A DNA stretch of 64,000 nt from Flavobacterium sp. Root935 (lineage in GTDB: Bacteria; Bacteroidota; Bacteroidia; Flavobacteriales; Flavobacteriaceae). The notes under the pieces were generated by a model that worked only from the letters and a program-made list of their open reading frames with translations, made no database searches and was not told the DNA's origin. The position numbers and the translations under genes were made by a program. The stretch spans positions 235,511-299,510 of the forward strand of contig NZ_LMJL01000012.1 of NCBI RefSeq assembly GCF_001429295.1, written 5' to 3'. Shown in pieces: positions 17,717 to 27,506 of the stretch. Position 1 is the stretch's first letter, and each line of letters opens with the position of its first letter.

Positions 17717-20137
17717 ATGAAAATATCTTACAACTGGTTAAAACAATTTATTAAAACAGATTGGACATCTGAGCAGACTTCAGAATTACTTACAGATCTT
17801 GGTTTGGAAGTAGAAGTTGTCGAAAAATACCAATCAATAAAAGGAGGATTAGAAGGAGTTGTTGTTGGGCACGTTCTGACTTGCGAAAAACATCCTGATG
17901 CAGATAGATTGAAAGTTACTACAGTCAATGTAGGTTTAGAAGCTCCCATACAAATTGTATGCGGTGCTGCAAACGTGGCTGCAGGACAAAAAGTACCAGT
18001 TGCTACAATCGGAACTATTTTATACGATAAAGACGGTGCAGAATTCACCATTAAAAAAGGAAAAATCCGCGGGCAGGAAAGCCACGGAATGATCTGTGCT
18101 GAAGATGAATTAGGATTAGGAAACAGCCATGATGGAATTATGGTTTTGGCTGATGACCTTGTTCCTGGAACTCCTGCTTCTCAAGTTTTTCAAGTTACAA
18201 ATGATGAAGTTTTTGAAATTGGATTGACACCAAACCGTGCCGATGCAATGAGTCATTATGGAACGGCTCGTGATTTAAGAGCGGGAATGCTGCAACGCAG
18301 CGTAAACGTAGAATTGATTACACCTTCTGTAAGCAATTTTAGAGTTGACATGCGTACGCTTAAAATTGATGTGAATGTTGAAGACAATCATTTAGCACCA
18401 AGATATTGCGGTGTAACTATTTCTGGAATTTCTGTTCACGAATCTCCAAGCTGGTTACAAGATCGTTTAAAAGCTATTGGATTAACTCCAAAAAATAATA
18501 TTGTTGACGTTACGAATTATGTTCTTCATGAACTAGGACAGCCTTTACATGCTTTTGACGCTGCGAAAATCAACGGAAAAATCATTGTGAAAACTGTTGA
18601 AGAAGGAACTAAATTTGTTACTCTTGATGATGTTGAAAGAACATTACACAAAGAAGATTTAATGATTTGTGACGAAAAAGGACCACTTTGTATTGCTGGT
18701 GTTTTTGGCGGAAAAAAATCTGGAGTTTCAGAAGGAACAACGACTATCTTCCTAGAAAGTGCTTATTTTGATCCTGTTAGCATTCGTAAAACAGCAAAAA
18801 GACATCAATTAAGTACAGATGCTTCTTTTAGATTTGAAAGAGGAATTGACCCAACAATTACAGAATATGCTTTAAAACGTGCTGCCCTTTTGATTCAGGA
18901 AGTTGCAGGTGGAAAAATTACTTCTGATGTTGTAGAAGTGTATCCTAAAAAAGTAGAAGATTTTTCTGTTTTATTGAATTTCAGCCATGTATCTAAAATT
19001 ATTGGACAGGAAATCTCAAAAGATACTATCAAAAAGATTTTAGTTTCTTTAGATATTAAAGTAAACAGCGTTTCAGATTCTGGTTTAGGTTTAACGATTC
19101 CTGCATACCGTGTTGATGTTCAGCGCGAGATTGACGTAATCGAAGAAATTCTAAGAGTTTATGGATACAATAACATTAATTTCTCTAAGAAATTTAATGC
19201 GACAGTAGCGAATTCACCAAGAACAGAAGATTATAAAGTACAAAACGTAATTGCTTCTCAGTTGAACTCACAAGGTTTCCACGAAATGATGGCAAACTCA
19301 TTGACAACAGCTGCTTATGCAAAATTATCGACTTCTTTAAAAGAAGAGCATAACGTTTCAATGCTTAATCCGTTGAGCAGTGATTTGGCAACACTTCGCC
19401 AGTCTTTACTGTTTTCTGGATTAGAAGCGGTTTCTTATAATATCAACAGAAAAAATTCGGATTTAAAATTATTCGAATTCGGAAAAACATATCATAAATA
19501 TTTAAACGGATATGAAGAGCATAAACATCTTTCTTTATTAATTTCTGGAAACAGAAACAAAGAAAGCTGGACAAGTCCACAAAAAACAACAGATTTCTTC
19601 TTGTTGAAAGGATATGTAAAAGCGATTTTATCTCGTTTAGGAATTGAAAAGATTTCAAATACACCGGTTCAATCTGATATTTATTCTGAAGGAACTGCGA
19701 TTACTTATAATAATGATATTTTGGTTGAAATGGGTGTTGTTAAAAAACCTATTTTGAAACATTTCGGAATCAAACAAGATGTTTATTATGCTGATTTTAA
19801 CTGGGATTTGGTTTTAAAAATCATTACTGGAAAAATTAAGTATACTGAAATTCCTAAATACCCAGAAGTTCGTAGAGATTTGGCTTTATTAATTGATCAA
19901 AACACTTCTTACGAAAGCATTTTTAACTTGGCTAAACAAACTGAAAAAGCGCTTTTAAAAGATATTAATTTATTTGATGTTTATCAAGGTGATAAATTAC
20001 CAGAAGGTAAAAAATCGTACGCTTTGAGTTTTACAATTCAAGATAACAGCAAAACGCTAACCGATGCTCAGATTGACAAAATCATGTCTAAATTACAACA
20101 GACTTTTGAAACGGAGCTTGGAGCGAGTTTGAGATAA
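17717..20137 (+). CDS. pheT: Phenylalanyl-tRNA synthetase beta subunit
   Basis: The large subunit of the alpha2-beta2 enzyme that charges tRNA-Phe. Its 806 residues are a normal length. It starts with MKISYNWLKQFI, then a tRNA-binding OB domain (VVVGHVLTCEKHPDADRLKVTTVNVG, residues 40-150). The B3/B4 editing module follows, with TPNRADAMSHYGTARDL preceding it, then a B5 domain and a catalytic-like core. The C-terminal FDX-ACB domain contains YPEVRRDLALLID. It is monocistronic, with its own promoter element and a strong terminator. pheS is elsewhere. Confidence 0.98.
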   Translation: MKISYNWLKQFIKTDWTSEQTSELLTDLGLEVEVVEKYQSIKGGLEGVVVGHVLTCEKHPDADRLKVTTVNVGLEAPIQIVCGAANVAAGQKVPVATIGTILYDKDGAEFTIKKGKIRGQESHGMICAEDELGLGNSHDGIMVLADDLVPGTPASQVFQVTNDEVFEIGLTPNRADAMSHYGTARDLRAGMLQRSVNVELITPSVSNFRVDMRTLKIDVNVEDNHLAPRYCGVTISGISVHESPSWLQDRLKAIGLTPKNNIVDVTNYVLHELGQPLHAFDAAKINGKIIVKTVEEGTKFVTLDDVERTLHKEDLMICDEKGPLCIAGVFGGKKSGVSEGTTTIFLESAYFDPVSIRKTAKRHQLSTDASFRFERGIDPTITEYALKRAALLIQEVAGGKITSDVVEVYPKKVEDFSVLLNFSHVSKIIGQEISKDTIKKILVSLDIKVNSVSDSGLGLTIPAYRVDVQREIDVIEEILRVYGYNNINFSKKFNATVANSPRTEDYKVQNVIASQLNSQGFHEMMANSLTTAAYAKLSTSLKEEHNVSMLNPLSSDLATLRQSLLFSGLEAVSYNINRKNSDLKLFEFGKTYHKYLNGYEEHKHLSLLISGNRNKESWTSPQKTTDFFLLKGYVKAILSRLGIEKISNTPVQSDIYSEGTAITYNNDILVEMGVVKKPILKHFGIKQDVYYADFNWDLVLKIITGKIKYTEIPKYPEVRRDLALLIDQNTSYESIFNLAKQTEKALLKDINLFDVYQGDKLPEGKKSYALSFTIQDNSKTLTDAQIDKIMSKLQQTFETELGASLR

Positions 20138-20159
20138 GTTTTCTCTCCATATAAAATAA

Positions 20160-20204
20160 AAAACCCGACGGATTTAAAAGATCTTGTCGGGTTTTGTTTT
20201 TTTT
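20160..20204 (+). terminator. Rho-independent terminator of pheT
   Basis: AAAACCCGAC (20160-20169) pairs with GTCGGGTTTT (20186-20195) and is followed by a run of eight T. It starts 23 bp after the pheT stop. Confidence 0.92.
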
Positions 20205-20244
20205 GTTTCAAGTTTCAGGTTTCAGGTTTACTTTGAACATAGGT

Positions 20245-20302
20245 TATACCGCAAAGAGCACTAAGGGTTTTTCGCAAAGGTTCACAAAGGCTTATTTAGC
20301 GT
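20245..20302. repeat. Dispersed GCAAAG-type repeat, copy A
   Basis: A stretch reading ACCGCAAAGAGCACTAAGG then TTTTTCGCAAAGGTTCACAAAGG. Close relatives occur at 45527-45570 and, in both orientations, at 54618-54775. Confidence 0.6.
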
Positions 20303-20343
20303 TAAATTTTTAATTTTTAATTGTAATTCTAAATTTTTAATTC

Positions 20344-21165
20344 TCATAAGTATTTTTGATAAGCTCTCATTAACTTCTCATCGTATTTATTGGTTTTGTA
20401 AGCTGGACCATTGTATTTTAGAGCGAAAGATGCCCAGTTTTTATTTCTTAAAAGTGATAATAGATTATTTTTTTCAAGGAATAATCCGAAAGCTTTTAAA
20501 TGTTCGCCTTCATTTTGGTTCATTTTTTCTACAAATTCATCTACGCTTTTATATCCAATTGAAAGGGCATTAAAACCCATTATTTGAAATAATCCCCACG
20601 AAGCCGAACTGTTGGCCGCATCTTTGATTTTTTTATCCTGACCTAGATTTCTAGCTTTTTCTAATCGCGTATATTCTGCCGTCCCTCCAACATAATATTT
20701 TTTAGTGTAGTTTTCAAATAGAATATCCTGATTATTAGAATTCATGTAAGATCTCGGATTGATTCCTCTTTTCTCTAGTTCACGCCAAAAAATATGTCCT
20801 TCAAACAGAATCTTCGGACGCCCATCAATTAAAAACCCTTTTCCGTTGCTTTCGACTTCATTAACTGCTTTTACAACTGCCAATTCAAGATTAAACTGAT
20901 TCGAAAAATCGATTAGATTTTGTTCTGAAAGTAATTTGGTATTTGGAGATAAACTATTCGTGTTCTTCGCAATAATTGCCGACCACGTTTTGAGTCCGAC
21001 AACACCGTCAACAACCAGATTATTTTTCAATTGAAAATCCCTGATTGCTTTATCTGTTGCTGTTCCGAAATAATCGGAAACAACTACATCATATTTTAAT
21101 TTGGCTAAAAGTTCATTTAAGTAATAAACTTCTGGAGACTTTACTCCTGCTTTTATAGTTCTCAT
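20344..21165 (-). CDS. Peptidoglycan-binding N-acetylmuramidase (DUF3380 type)
   Basis: A 273-residue protein predicted to cut the glycan strands of peptidoglycan. Residues 1-70 are a PG_binding_1 domain (VYYLNELLAKLKYDVVVSDYFG, FQLKNNLVVDGVVGLKTW). Residues 85-273 are an N-acetylmuramidase domain of the type common in phage endolysins, with the probable catalytic Glu in VKAVNEVESNGKGF and the SSASWGLFQIMGFN segment. There is no signal peptide, so export would need a holin, lysis or a special secretion route. Its start overlaps the stop of the upstream 716-residue gene by one base (TAATG), implying tight coupling. It closes a three-gene unit with no other phage genes nearby. Confidence 0.88.
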   Translation of the reverse strand: MRTIKAGVKSPEVYYLNELLAKLKYDVVVSDYFGTATDKAIRDFQLKNNLVVDGVVGLKTWSAIIAKNTNSLSPNTKLLSEQNLIDFSNQFNLELAVVKAVNEVESNGKGFLIDGRPKILFEGHIFWRELEKRGINPRSYMNSNNQDILFENYTKKYYVGGTAEYTRLEKARNLGQDKKIKDAANSSASWGLFQIMGFNALSIGYKSVDEFVEKMNQNEGEHLKAFGLFLEKNNLLSLLRNKNWASFALKYNGPAYKTNKYDEKLMRAYQKYL

Positions 21166-23315
21166 TATTTTTTATTTATGGTAATTATCGATGCTTTTGA
21201 GAAATCAAAAACTTCATTTTTTGTGGCCGTTAGATTGTCATTTTTGTCAAAATAATTGACTTTGTATGAAATCAATGTATTATTGTTCGTTGTATTTTTA
21301 ATAATAAAATTGAACAATATTGGTGTCGAAAACTCCGCTTTTAAACGTTCTATAGAAAATTTACTTCCCGTTTCCTGAACCGTTAAATCAATTGTAATTC
21401 TGCTTGTTGCAGCTGTCTGACTTTTGATTTGAACTTGGATGTATCTATTATAAGCTGTTGACTGCGAAACAACCTGACTAAACTCGGAACTAATATTTTC
21501 TATGTTTTCAAAATCAAAATAAACATTCTTTAATTCGCTGGAAGCACTCGGATCAATTGCCGAAAAATCTAAAAGTTTGGTATCATTACTAATAAGCTGC
21601 GGATAATTTTTAAAGAACACACTATTCAAATACGTTGCGTTCTGATTGTAAACCAATAAAATAGAATTGAGTTTACAATTTGAAATCGATTGGTTGTTAA
21701 TTTGTATTTTCTTTGCAGCATTATCAATTAAAGTTTCTAAGATTTCGCCAATAGTCTGCTCAATATTCAATTCGATAATGCTGGAATCTTTAATTTCTTT
21801 GTATTTGAAATTTATATTGGCATATTGCGTAATCGTATTATTCAAGGCATTGATCATAATGCTTGCTTCAGATAAATTTTCGGTTGAAAGATTGAATAAA
21901 AAGTGCTTTCCATCTGTGGTAATATCGGATTGTTGCAGAAAATAATTACCGCTTACTTCGTAATCTGCCGAGATATCATTTGGATAGAGAAATTGCACTT
22001 TATCAAAGTAATCAGCTGCATCGCCATCAATAAAATTATTCTGCAGTAAAGCAATTTTCAATTTTGCCAAATCAAAATCGGAAAGGCTTGGACCAATGGC
22101 AAACTGAAAACTGATTTTTGAAATTTCTTCTTCCGTGCCTGCGCCTTCTTCATAAGCATGAAAAATAGTCGAAATACAAGGCTTCATTGTATTTAAATCT
22201 TTCGATAAACTATAAATCTTAGATATCAACAAAAATGTATTCGGCTGAACCATAGATTTGTAAATTGATAGTTTACTAAAATTAAAGCCTGTGACAAAAA
22301 TCTGTTTGAACTGAGAAAAGTCTTCGTTTAGATTAAAAGGAATATTTACAAATCCGCCGCCAATAGTTTTGTACAAACTTGACGCAGGATCTGTACCAAT
22401 TGGATAACTTAATGTTTTATTGATTTTGAGCAGAAAAGTACTTTTTACATATTCTTCCTGAACATCGGCTTTAATACTGTTTTCGCGTTGTATTTCAGAT
22501 ATAGCGACTTTAGGAGCGACTTTTATTCCTAAATCTGACCGTACCATTAACGGACTGCTTATAAGTGTTGCTTTAGGCTGTAAAACGGTTTTAGGCGAAG
22601 TAAAATCTTTCTTGATAACATCCTGACTTCTTAGGATTGAAATATCTCTCGCAAATAGAAAGTTTCTCTTTATTTTGGAATATCCTTTAAAATCAAAAAA
22701 AAGATCAATGTTACATTTTAAGTCATTTAGGTTTGAAACTAAATTCAAGAAAGCAATTTTAACGGCTTCATCAATCAAATCAAACTGAATTTCTTGCGTG
22801 GCAGTGTTTACAATTCCATTTATTTTTATAAAATCACGATTTACTTTTAGGTTTAAAACTGCTTCTCTGAGGTTTAAAGTTATACTTTTTTGATTGGCCT
22901 GTAAAGTCTTGTTTTTGATGCTGTATTTCAAAGTTACTTTTCCCAAAAGTCCAACTTTATTTCCTGATTTGTCTGGAACATTTTCATAATAAAAAACGGT
23001 TCCGTTATTAGGTTCTATTTCAATTTGAGGAAAAAATAAAGTGATTTCATTTTTAAAATAATCCTTAAATGAATCGTTCTCTGTAATGGCATTATCTCCT
23101 TCAATAAGAGGAAAATAATTCTCAATAATTGGAAAAACCAAAATAGGTTTTATGTCTATAGAATGAATGATAGGATGTTCGATTACCCTAAATTCATTTT
23201 CTTTTTTAATCGTCGCAGCAGTAAAAGCTGTACTCGGTTTGGAAGGTTCGAGATTGAATCGGTTTAAGGGCACCAATTTGGTTCCTTCGAGTTTAAATGT
23301 ATTTAAATCTGGCAT
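21165..23315 (-). CDS. Large protein of unknown function in the muramidase operon
   Basis: A 716-residue protein that I do not recognise. It has no signal peptide, transmembrane helix or T9SS sorting domain. Alternating hydrophobic residues suggest a mostly beta-rich fold with several sandwich-like domains. The N-terminus (MPDLNTFKLEGTKLVPLNRF) is Pro- and Asn-rich, and cysteines are nearly absent apart from three. It lies between the 671-residue protein (77 bp upstream) and the muramidase, which it overlaps by one base. The context suggests a structural or effector-like partner of the lysozyme; this is inference only. Confidence 0.75.
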   Translation of the reverse strand: MPDLNTFKLEGTKLVPLNRFNLEPSKPSTAFTAATIKKENEFRVIEHPIIHSIDIKPILVFPIIENYFPLIEGDNAITENDSFKDYFKNEITLFFPQIEIEPNNGTVFYYENVPDKSGNKVGLLGKVTLKYSIKNKTLQANQKSITLNLREAVLNLKVNRDFIKINGIVNTATQEIQFDLIDEAVKIAFLNLVSNLNDLKCNIDLFFDFKGYSKIKRNFLFARDISILRSQDVIKKDFTSPKTVLQPKATLISSPLMVRSDLGIKVAPKVAISEIQRENSIKADVQEEYVKSTFLLKINKTLSYPIGTDPASSLYKTIGGGFVNIPFNLNEDFSQFKQIFVTGFNFSKLSIYKSMVQPNTFLLISKIYSLSKDLNTMKPCISTIFHAYEEGAGTEEEISKISFQFAIGPSLSDFDLAKLKIALLQNNFIDGDAADYFDKVQFLYPNDISADYEVSGNYFLQQSDITTDGKHFLFNLSTENLSEASIMINALNNTITQYANINFKYKEIKDSSIIELNIEQTIGEILETLIDNAAKKIQINNQSISNCKLNSILLVYNQNATYLNSVFFKNYPQLISNDTKLLDFSAIDPSASSELKNVYFDFENIENISSEFSQVVSQSTAYNRYIQVQIKSQTAATSRITIDLTVQETGSKFSIERLKAEFSTPILFNFIIKNTTNNNTLISYKVNYFDKNDNLTATKNEVFDFSKASIITINKK

Positions 23316-23348
23316 GACTATTTGGTTTAATGATTAGTGACTTATGAA

Positions 23349-23375
23349 ACAAAAGGGACGTAATGTCCCTTTTGT
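23349..23375. terminator. Perfect hairpin between the two large genes
   Basis: ACAAAAGGGAC and GTCCCTTTTGT form an 11-bp perfect stem with a GTAAT loop in the 77-bp spacer. No T-run follows on the minus strand, so it is likely an attenuator or mRNA-processing point setting the ratio of the first gene to the next two. Confidence 0.65.
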
Positions 23376-23392
23376 AAAATGTCTCAAAAAAA

Positions 23393-25408
23393 TTATTCCA
23401 TAAATGGAGCTCTGATTTTCTCGATATCAGCATTTTGAGCGTCTGTTCCCGTTGGAATTTCAAACAAAACATCTCCTTCTTGATAATCAATTTTGATGTA
23501 ATCTGTTGAAATAGAAACCTTTTTAGATTTTTTTCCGATTTTGCCGCTACAAGTGTATTTCACTTTATATTCCGTTGGTTTAATAGTATAATCTAATTCA
23601 TACCACGCTCTATACGGAATTGCATCTTCGAAATTATCAACAGTAAACTTGAATTTTTTAGACGACATTTTGTCAACTTTAAACGTTACTTCCATAGTAT
23701 CGCAATCATACAATTCCTCTGTTGACAAAGTGTAATTGATCATATTTTGGATTGGAAGCGGTACGAAGACTTTTGTTCCTTCAAATTCAAACTCTCTTGT
23801 TGTGTCTTTCAACTTGATTCTCTTGTCTTTTTCGTACATTACTTCCTGACGAACTTTAATCTTAGAAGAACCGTTATTTTTTACAAAATCAAATACAAAA
23901 GCATTCTTTTCTTTTGATTTATCATTCCAAGTTGCTGGGAAAATTGCATCGATTTCTTTACCAGATCTGCTCGTATTTTTTACGTATGGAGTTCCTTCTG
24001 GAGCGATCATTCTGCCAGAACTTTTCCAGATTAATTTTCCTTTAGAATCAGGATATCCAACTTCTATAGAAACTTGACTTACTGGGCTGTCATTGACAAT
24101 ATCGCTGTCTTTGTCCAATTTTATCAATCCTCCATTTAATGAAGCAATAACCTGAACTTTAGAAAAATCTTCGTCTAACTGAATTTCTGTAATATAATTT
24201 TTCAAATCTGCTTTTGCTTCTGCACCCGATTTTAAAGTCAGAGGAGTTAGATTCCCACTGATTTTAGAATCTAAAACCTGAATAGCAGAGAATTTAATTT
24301 CATCTGTAAATTTAATTGCACGAATCTGGCTTCCAGACTTAAGATTCATTCCTACGCTGCCAAGTCCCATAAATAAACGGAAGAAACCATTTGGTTTTTC
24401 GGGAGATGAAACTGGTGTGAATTGTTTTTCAGGAGCGTCAAATATTTGTTTTTTTACTATTTCAAAAGCAAATTCTCGCTGTTTTTGCAGTAAAGAATCT
24501 TCAACCTTTTTCTTTTCTTCGGTCGAAAATTGCTCATCTGTTATTACTTCACTTGTAATACCTCCTTCTGTAAGGATTTTTTCGTACTCATGTTCCCAGT
24601 TTAAATCAACAAATGACCAGCTTACGCTTGTTTTAGCAGAAAAATAAGTATGTACTTTTTTAACGTCGACTGTTGTTTTAATAACGGTAGTCGGCATGTA
24701 AGCTTTGTACTTGATATTATTTTCTATAACAAGATTGTTGCTTCCGATTTCTAAGGCATTTTTTACCAATGAAGCGCTATTTCTTCCCATTAAAATAGAA
24801 AGCGCATTATCTCCTAATCCAAAAGTAGTTCCTGCTCCTTCTCCTTGAATGTTAAAAGTCCAGGGATTGGCGCCTCCAAAAGGATTATTTGGTGATTTTT
24901 CGCCCACAACGTGCATCGCAATGTTGTTTTGTGTCAATTGAATTGGACGTACATTGGTCGAATTAAAATCTTTATCAACTCCAATTAAGAAAGAAAACAA
25001 GCCAAAAAGTGTTGAATTTCTGTGATTTTTGTAATCACTATTAAGTCTTGCTTTTAATTTATCGATTGCTTTTTTCAATAAAGCTTCAGGTAAATCAATT
25101 GTACTGGTCAAAGTCGTATAAGCGCCTGCTTCTTCTTCCAATCCTTCTGCACCAATTACTGTCGAAGAATCTCCTTCTGATTTAAATACCTGCATGGCAA
25201 ACTTAAATCTCCCATCTGGATGTTTAGATAGTCTTGGGTACTTTGGGTAATAGTAAAACTGCATTGGCAATCCAGCATCTCTTAATAATATATTATTTGG
25301 ATCTGGCGAAAAAAGAACTGCGAAATCTGCTCCATCTTCTTTTTCTAAAAGAATTTCTACTGTTCCGGCTCCTGCATGAGGATAACCTAGGGGTGTTGGT
25401 TGTGACAT
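23393..25408 (-). CDS. Large protein of unknown function, first gene of the muramidase operon
   Basis: A 671-residue protein without recognised domains, signal peptide or membrane helix. Its N-terminus (MSQPTPLGYPHAGAGTVEILLEKEDG, FSPDPNNILLRDAGLPMQFYYYP) looks like a beta-rich cap. A helical stretch follows near residues 90-125, and a charged helical segment near 285-320 contains the EEKKKVEDSLLQKQREFAFEIVKK heptads. The remainder is beta-rich, with a C-terminal lysine-rich strand pair (KIGKKSKKVSIS). It is divergent from the 143-residue protein gene, sharing a 259-bp control region with a perfect palindrome. Function unknown; likely acts with the next two genes. Confidence 0.75.
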   Translation of the reverse strand: MSQPTPLGYPHAGAGTVEILLEKEDGADFAVLFSPDPNNILLRDAGLPMQFYYYPKYPRLSKHPDGRFKFAMQVFKSEGDSSTVIGAEGLEEEAGAYTTLTSTIDLPEALLKKAIDKLKARLNSDYKNHRNSTLFGLFSFLIGVDKDFNSTNVRPIQLTQNNIAMHVVGEKSPNNPFGGANPWTFNIQGEGAGTTFGLGDNALSILMGRNSASLVKNALEIGSNNLVIENNIKYKAYMPTTVIKTTVDVKKVHTYFSAKTSVSWSFVDLNWEHEYEKILTEGGITSEVITDEQFSTEEKKKVEDSLLQKQREFAFEIVKKQIFDAPEKQFTPVSSPEKPNGFFRLFMGLGSVGMNLKSGSQIRAIKFTDEIKFSAIQVLDSKISGNLTPLTLKSGAEAKADLKNYITEIQLDEDFSKVQVIASLNGGLIKLDKDSDIVNDSPVSQVSIEVGYPDSKGKLIWKSSGRMIAPEGTPYVKNTSRSGKEIDAIFPATWNDKSKEKNAFVFDFVKNNGSSKIKVRQEVMYEKDKRIKLKDTTREFEFEGTKVFVPLPIQNMINYTLSTEELYDCDTMEVTFKVDKMSSKKFKFTVDNFEDAIPYRAWYELDYTIKPTEYKVKYTCSGKIGKKSKKVSISTDYIKIDYQEGDVLFEIPTGTDAQNADIEKIRAPFME

Positions 25409-25505
25409 AATTTAAAAATTTAGTTAATTACTTAATAAGGTTTACATTTTTGAGTGCCTGTTTTTTACACGAAAACTGACGATGTAAAATTCTATTTTTA
25501 TAAAA

Positions 25506-25517
25506 TGTTACGTAACA
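25506..25517. promoter_or_regulatory. Palindrome TGTTACGTAACA in the divergent control region
   Basis: A perfect 12-base palindrome between the divergent 671-residue and 143-residue protein genes. It sits 70 bp upstream of the plus-strand -33 element and 98 bp upstream of the minus-strand start codon. It is a plausible site for the NarL-type response regulator encoded in the same locus. Confidence 0.5.
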
Positions 25518-25575
25518 GCACTTTAACCCATTTTTTTGAATAAATTTACCTAACGAAAAAAGGGTATATTTCCCC

Positions 25576-25606
25576 TTGTTCCAATTTTAGGTTTCAAATA
25601 ATTTTG
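25576..25606 (+). promoter_or_regulatory. Promoter TTG-N20-TAATTTTG of the sensor operon
   Basis: Both elements of the Bacteroidota housekeeping promoter are present: TTG at 25576-25578 and TAATTTTG at 25599-25606, 62 bp before the ATG at 25668. Confidence 0.6.
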
Positions 25607-25667
25607 TCCCCAACAGAACTTCAAAATCCTGTTAACTAAATCCATAACCAATAAATTAATAAAAATC

Positions 25668-26099
25668 ATGAAAAATCCTCCCGCAAAACCAAGTCAGTTA
25701 ATTACTAAAGAATTTGCTAGACAATTAAATGTGAATTACAACAACAAAAGAGCTTCGCTTACAGCAAAAAAAACGCAGAAAGAAGATGCAAATGCTATTT
25801 GGTATTCTTTGGAAGAATTAGAAAACTACATTCACTACATCAAAACAAACGGAGCAAACGATGGATATAATGTAGACGGAATCCGTTTTTATTTTGGAGT
25901 TTATCCAGATGATGAAAAGCATGGCGAAAAAGCTGGATTAACAACTTTATTTTTGGTTCCAACTGGAAAAAAGATAGAAAACAATACAGCAAAAATTCAA
26001 AGTTTTGCTTTAGTACAAGAAGCCTCTTCTTCTGACATTCAAAGCCTTGAACCAATGAATTACGGAAACATCGGAAGACCACCAAGTTTATTATATTAA
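25668..26099 (+). CDS. Small soluble protein of unknown function
   Basis: A 143-residue cytoplasmic protein, lysine-rich at its N-terminus, then a helical segment (DANAIWYSLEELENYIHYI) and beta strands (GIRFYFGVYPD, GLTTLFLVP). It ends in a Pro-rich tail. I cannot place it in a named family. It is first in a plus-strand unit followed after four bases by a membrane protein, a sensor kinase and a response regulator. It is divergent from the two large proteins and the muramidase, so it probably belongs to the same system, perhaps as a signalling or chaperone-like component. Confidence 0.75.
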   Translation: MKNPPAKPSQLITKEFARQLNVNYNNKRASLTAKKTQKEDANAIWYSLEELENYIHYIKTNGANDGYNVDGIRFYFGVYPDDEKHGEKAGLTTLFLVPTGKKIENNTAKIQSFALVQEASSSDIQSLEPMNYGNIGRPPSLLY

Positions 26100-26103
26100 A
26101 ACT

Positions 26104-26751
26104 ATGTTTGAATTTTTAAGATCTTATATCATTTATCTGGCTTTATTATCAGGAATAGTTGGCTTGTTTTCACTGCCAAAACTTCCTGGTAATAAAGCTA
26201 AATTTTTAGTACTTTTAATCTGGTTTTCAATCATAACCGAAATTGTAGGCTACTATTTTACCCAATGGACGGGTTTGCTGAACTTTTATGTTTACAATTT
26301 CTACATGTTCGCCAGTTTTTCTGCCTATATCTTACTTCTAAGAGCCTTATTGACTAAAATTAACAACAGAACCTTAGCTGTTATTTTTCTAATCCTGTTT
26401 ATAGTTTCTTTTTTCTTAAACATATTATATTTTAAAGAAGACATAAACCGTTCATTTACGTACAGCTTTGCAATTGGTGTTTTATTAGTATTGATTTTAT
26501 GCTGTTTATATTTGATTGAGATTTTTAATTCAGAAAAGATATTAAATTTTAAAAAGTCGGTTTTTTTCTGGTACATTTTAGGAATACTTGTTTTTCATGT
26601 TCCTTTTACTCCTTTTATGCTGGCTATCAATTGGTTTTTAATCAAACAAGACGAATCTATATTTAGCTTAGTATTATTCATTTTAAATTTTCTAGCACAT
26701 AGCTGCTTTATAATCGGATTTATATGGAGCGAAAAGAAATACAATTATTAG
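26104..26751 (+). CDS. Multi-pass membrane protein of unknown function
   Basis: A 215-residue protein with about seven hydrophobic helices covering nearly the whole chain, with short loops and no recognised motif. It lies four bases after the 143-residue gene, and its last 28 bases overlap the sensor kinase gene. That kinase has only one membrane segment and no periplasmic domain, so this protein is a good candidate for its membrane sensing partner. The assignment rests on gene overlap, not on homology. Confidence 0.75.
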   Translation: MFEFLRSYIIYLALLSGIVGLFSLPKLPGNKAKFLVLLIWFSIITEIVGYYFTQWTGLLNFYVYNFYMFASFSAYILLLRALLTKINNRTLAVIFLILFIVSFFLNILYFKEDINRSFTYSFAIGVLLVLILCCLYLIEIFNSEKILNFKKSVFFWYILGILVFHVPFTPFMLAINWFLIKQDESIFSLVLFILNFLAHSCFIIGFIWSEKKYNY

Positions 26752-27506
26752 TCATTTCCCTTGGTATTGTTTTCTTTACCTTGATTATCGTTATAGTTGT
26801 TATTTTCTTCTATTTTTTTAAGAAGAAAAACAACTTTGTGGTAGAGAGAATGGAAGCTGAATTGTATTTCCAATCTGAACTTGTTAAAACCAGAATAGAG
26901 ATAAAGGATCAGACTTTATCTGAAATTAGTAAAGAACTGCATGATAATATTGGCCAGATTATTTCGGTCGCCATTATGCAGCTTAATATTTCGATAAGCA
27001 ATAAAAACGTTCAGATTAGTGAACTTAAAGACATGAAAGTCGTTTTGGCTAAAGCTTTAGACGAATTGAGAATTCTTTCCCGCATTATAAACAAAGATAA
27101 TTTACTTCAAAACAATTTTTTAGAAGCCATTCATCAGGATTTAGAAAGAATTAAGAAACTTAAAAAAATCAAATACAATTTTAATCAAATTGGAACAGTT
27201 CCAGCAATAAATGAAGAACATGAATTAATCATTTACAGAATTTTTCAAGAAGCGCTTCATAATAGTTTAAAACATTCTCGAAGCGATTTATTTGATGTGA
27301 ATATTGAAACTACCGATTCCGTTTTTAAGTTACAATTGAAGGATTTCGGAATTGGATATGATCTCAAAAAATCAAATTCAGGATTAGGATTGAATAACAT
27401 GAAATTGAGAGCCAAACTAATTGGTGCTGAATTAATTATGAATTCTGATAAAAATGGAACTAGTGTAACTATCGAATATCCTTTAACGCAAGACCATGAA
27501 AACTAA
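26724..27506 (+). CDS. Sensor histidine kinase (HisKA_3/NarL partner type)
   Basis: A 260-residue membrane-anchored kinase. One N-terminal transmembrane helix (residues 8-35) leads directly into a HisKA_3 domain with the H-box SKELHDNIGQIISVAI, where His is the predicted phosphoacceptor. A HATPase domain follows, with the N-box region FQEALHNSLKHS and a G-box GLGLNNMKLRAKLIGAEL. There is no extracellular sensor, which fits partnership with the overlapping seven-helix protein. It overlaps both the upstream gene (28 bp) and the response regulator gene (11 bp), indicating co-translation. Confidence 0.9.
   Translation: MERKEIQLLVISLGIVFFTLIIVIVVIFFYFFKKKNNFVVERMEAELYFQSELVKTRIEIKDQTLSEISKELHDNIGQIISVAIMQLNISISNKNVQISELKDMKVVLAKALDELRILSRIINKDNLLQNNFLEAIHQDLERIKKLKKIKYNFNQIGTVPAINEEHELIIYRIFQEALHNSLKHSRSDLFDVNIETTDSVFKLQLKDFGIGYDLKKSNSGLGLNNMKLRAKLIGAELIMNSDKNGTSVTIEYPLTQDHEN

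Noticed and set aside
20344..21165. Prophage interpretation of the muramidase
   Set aside because: No capsid, tail, terminase, integrase or holin genes are nearby, and the adjacent genes are a conserved-looking signalling unit.
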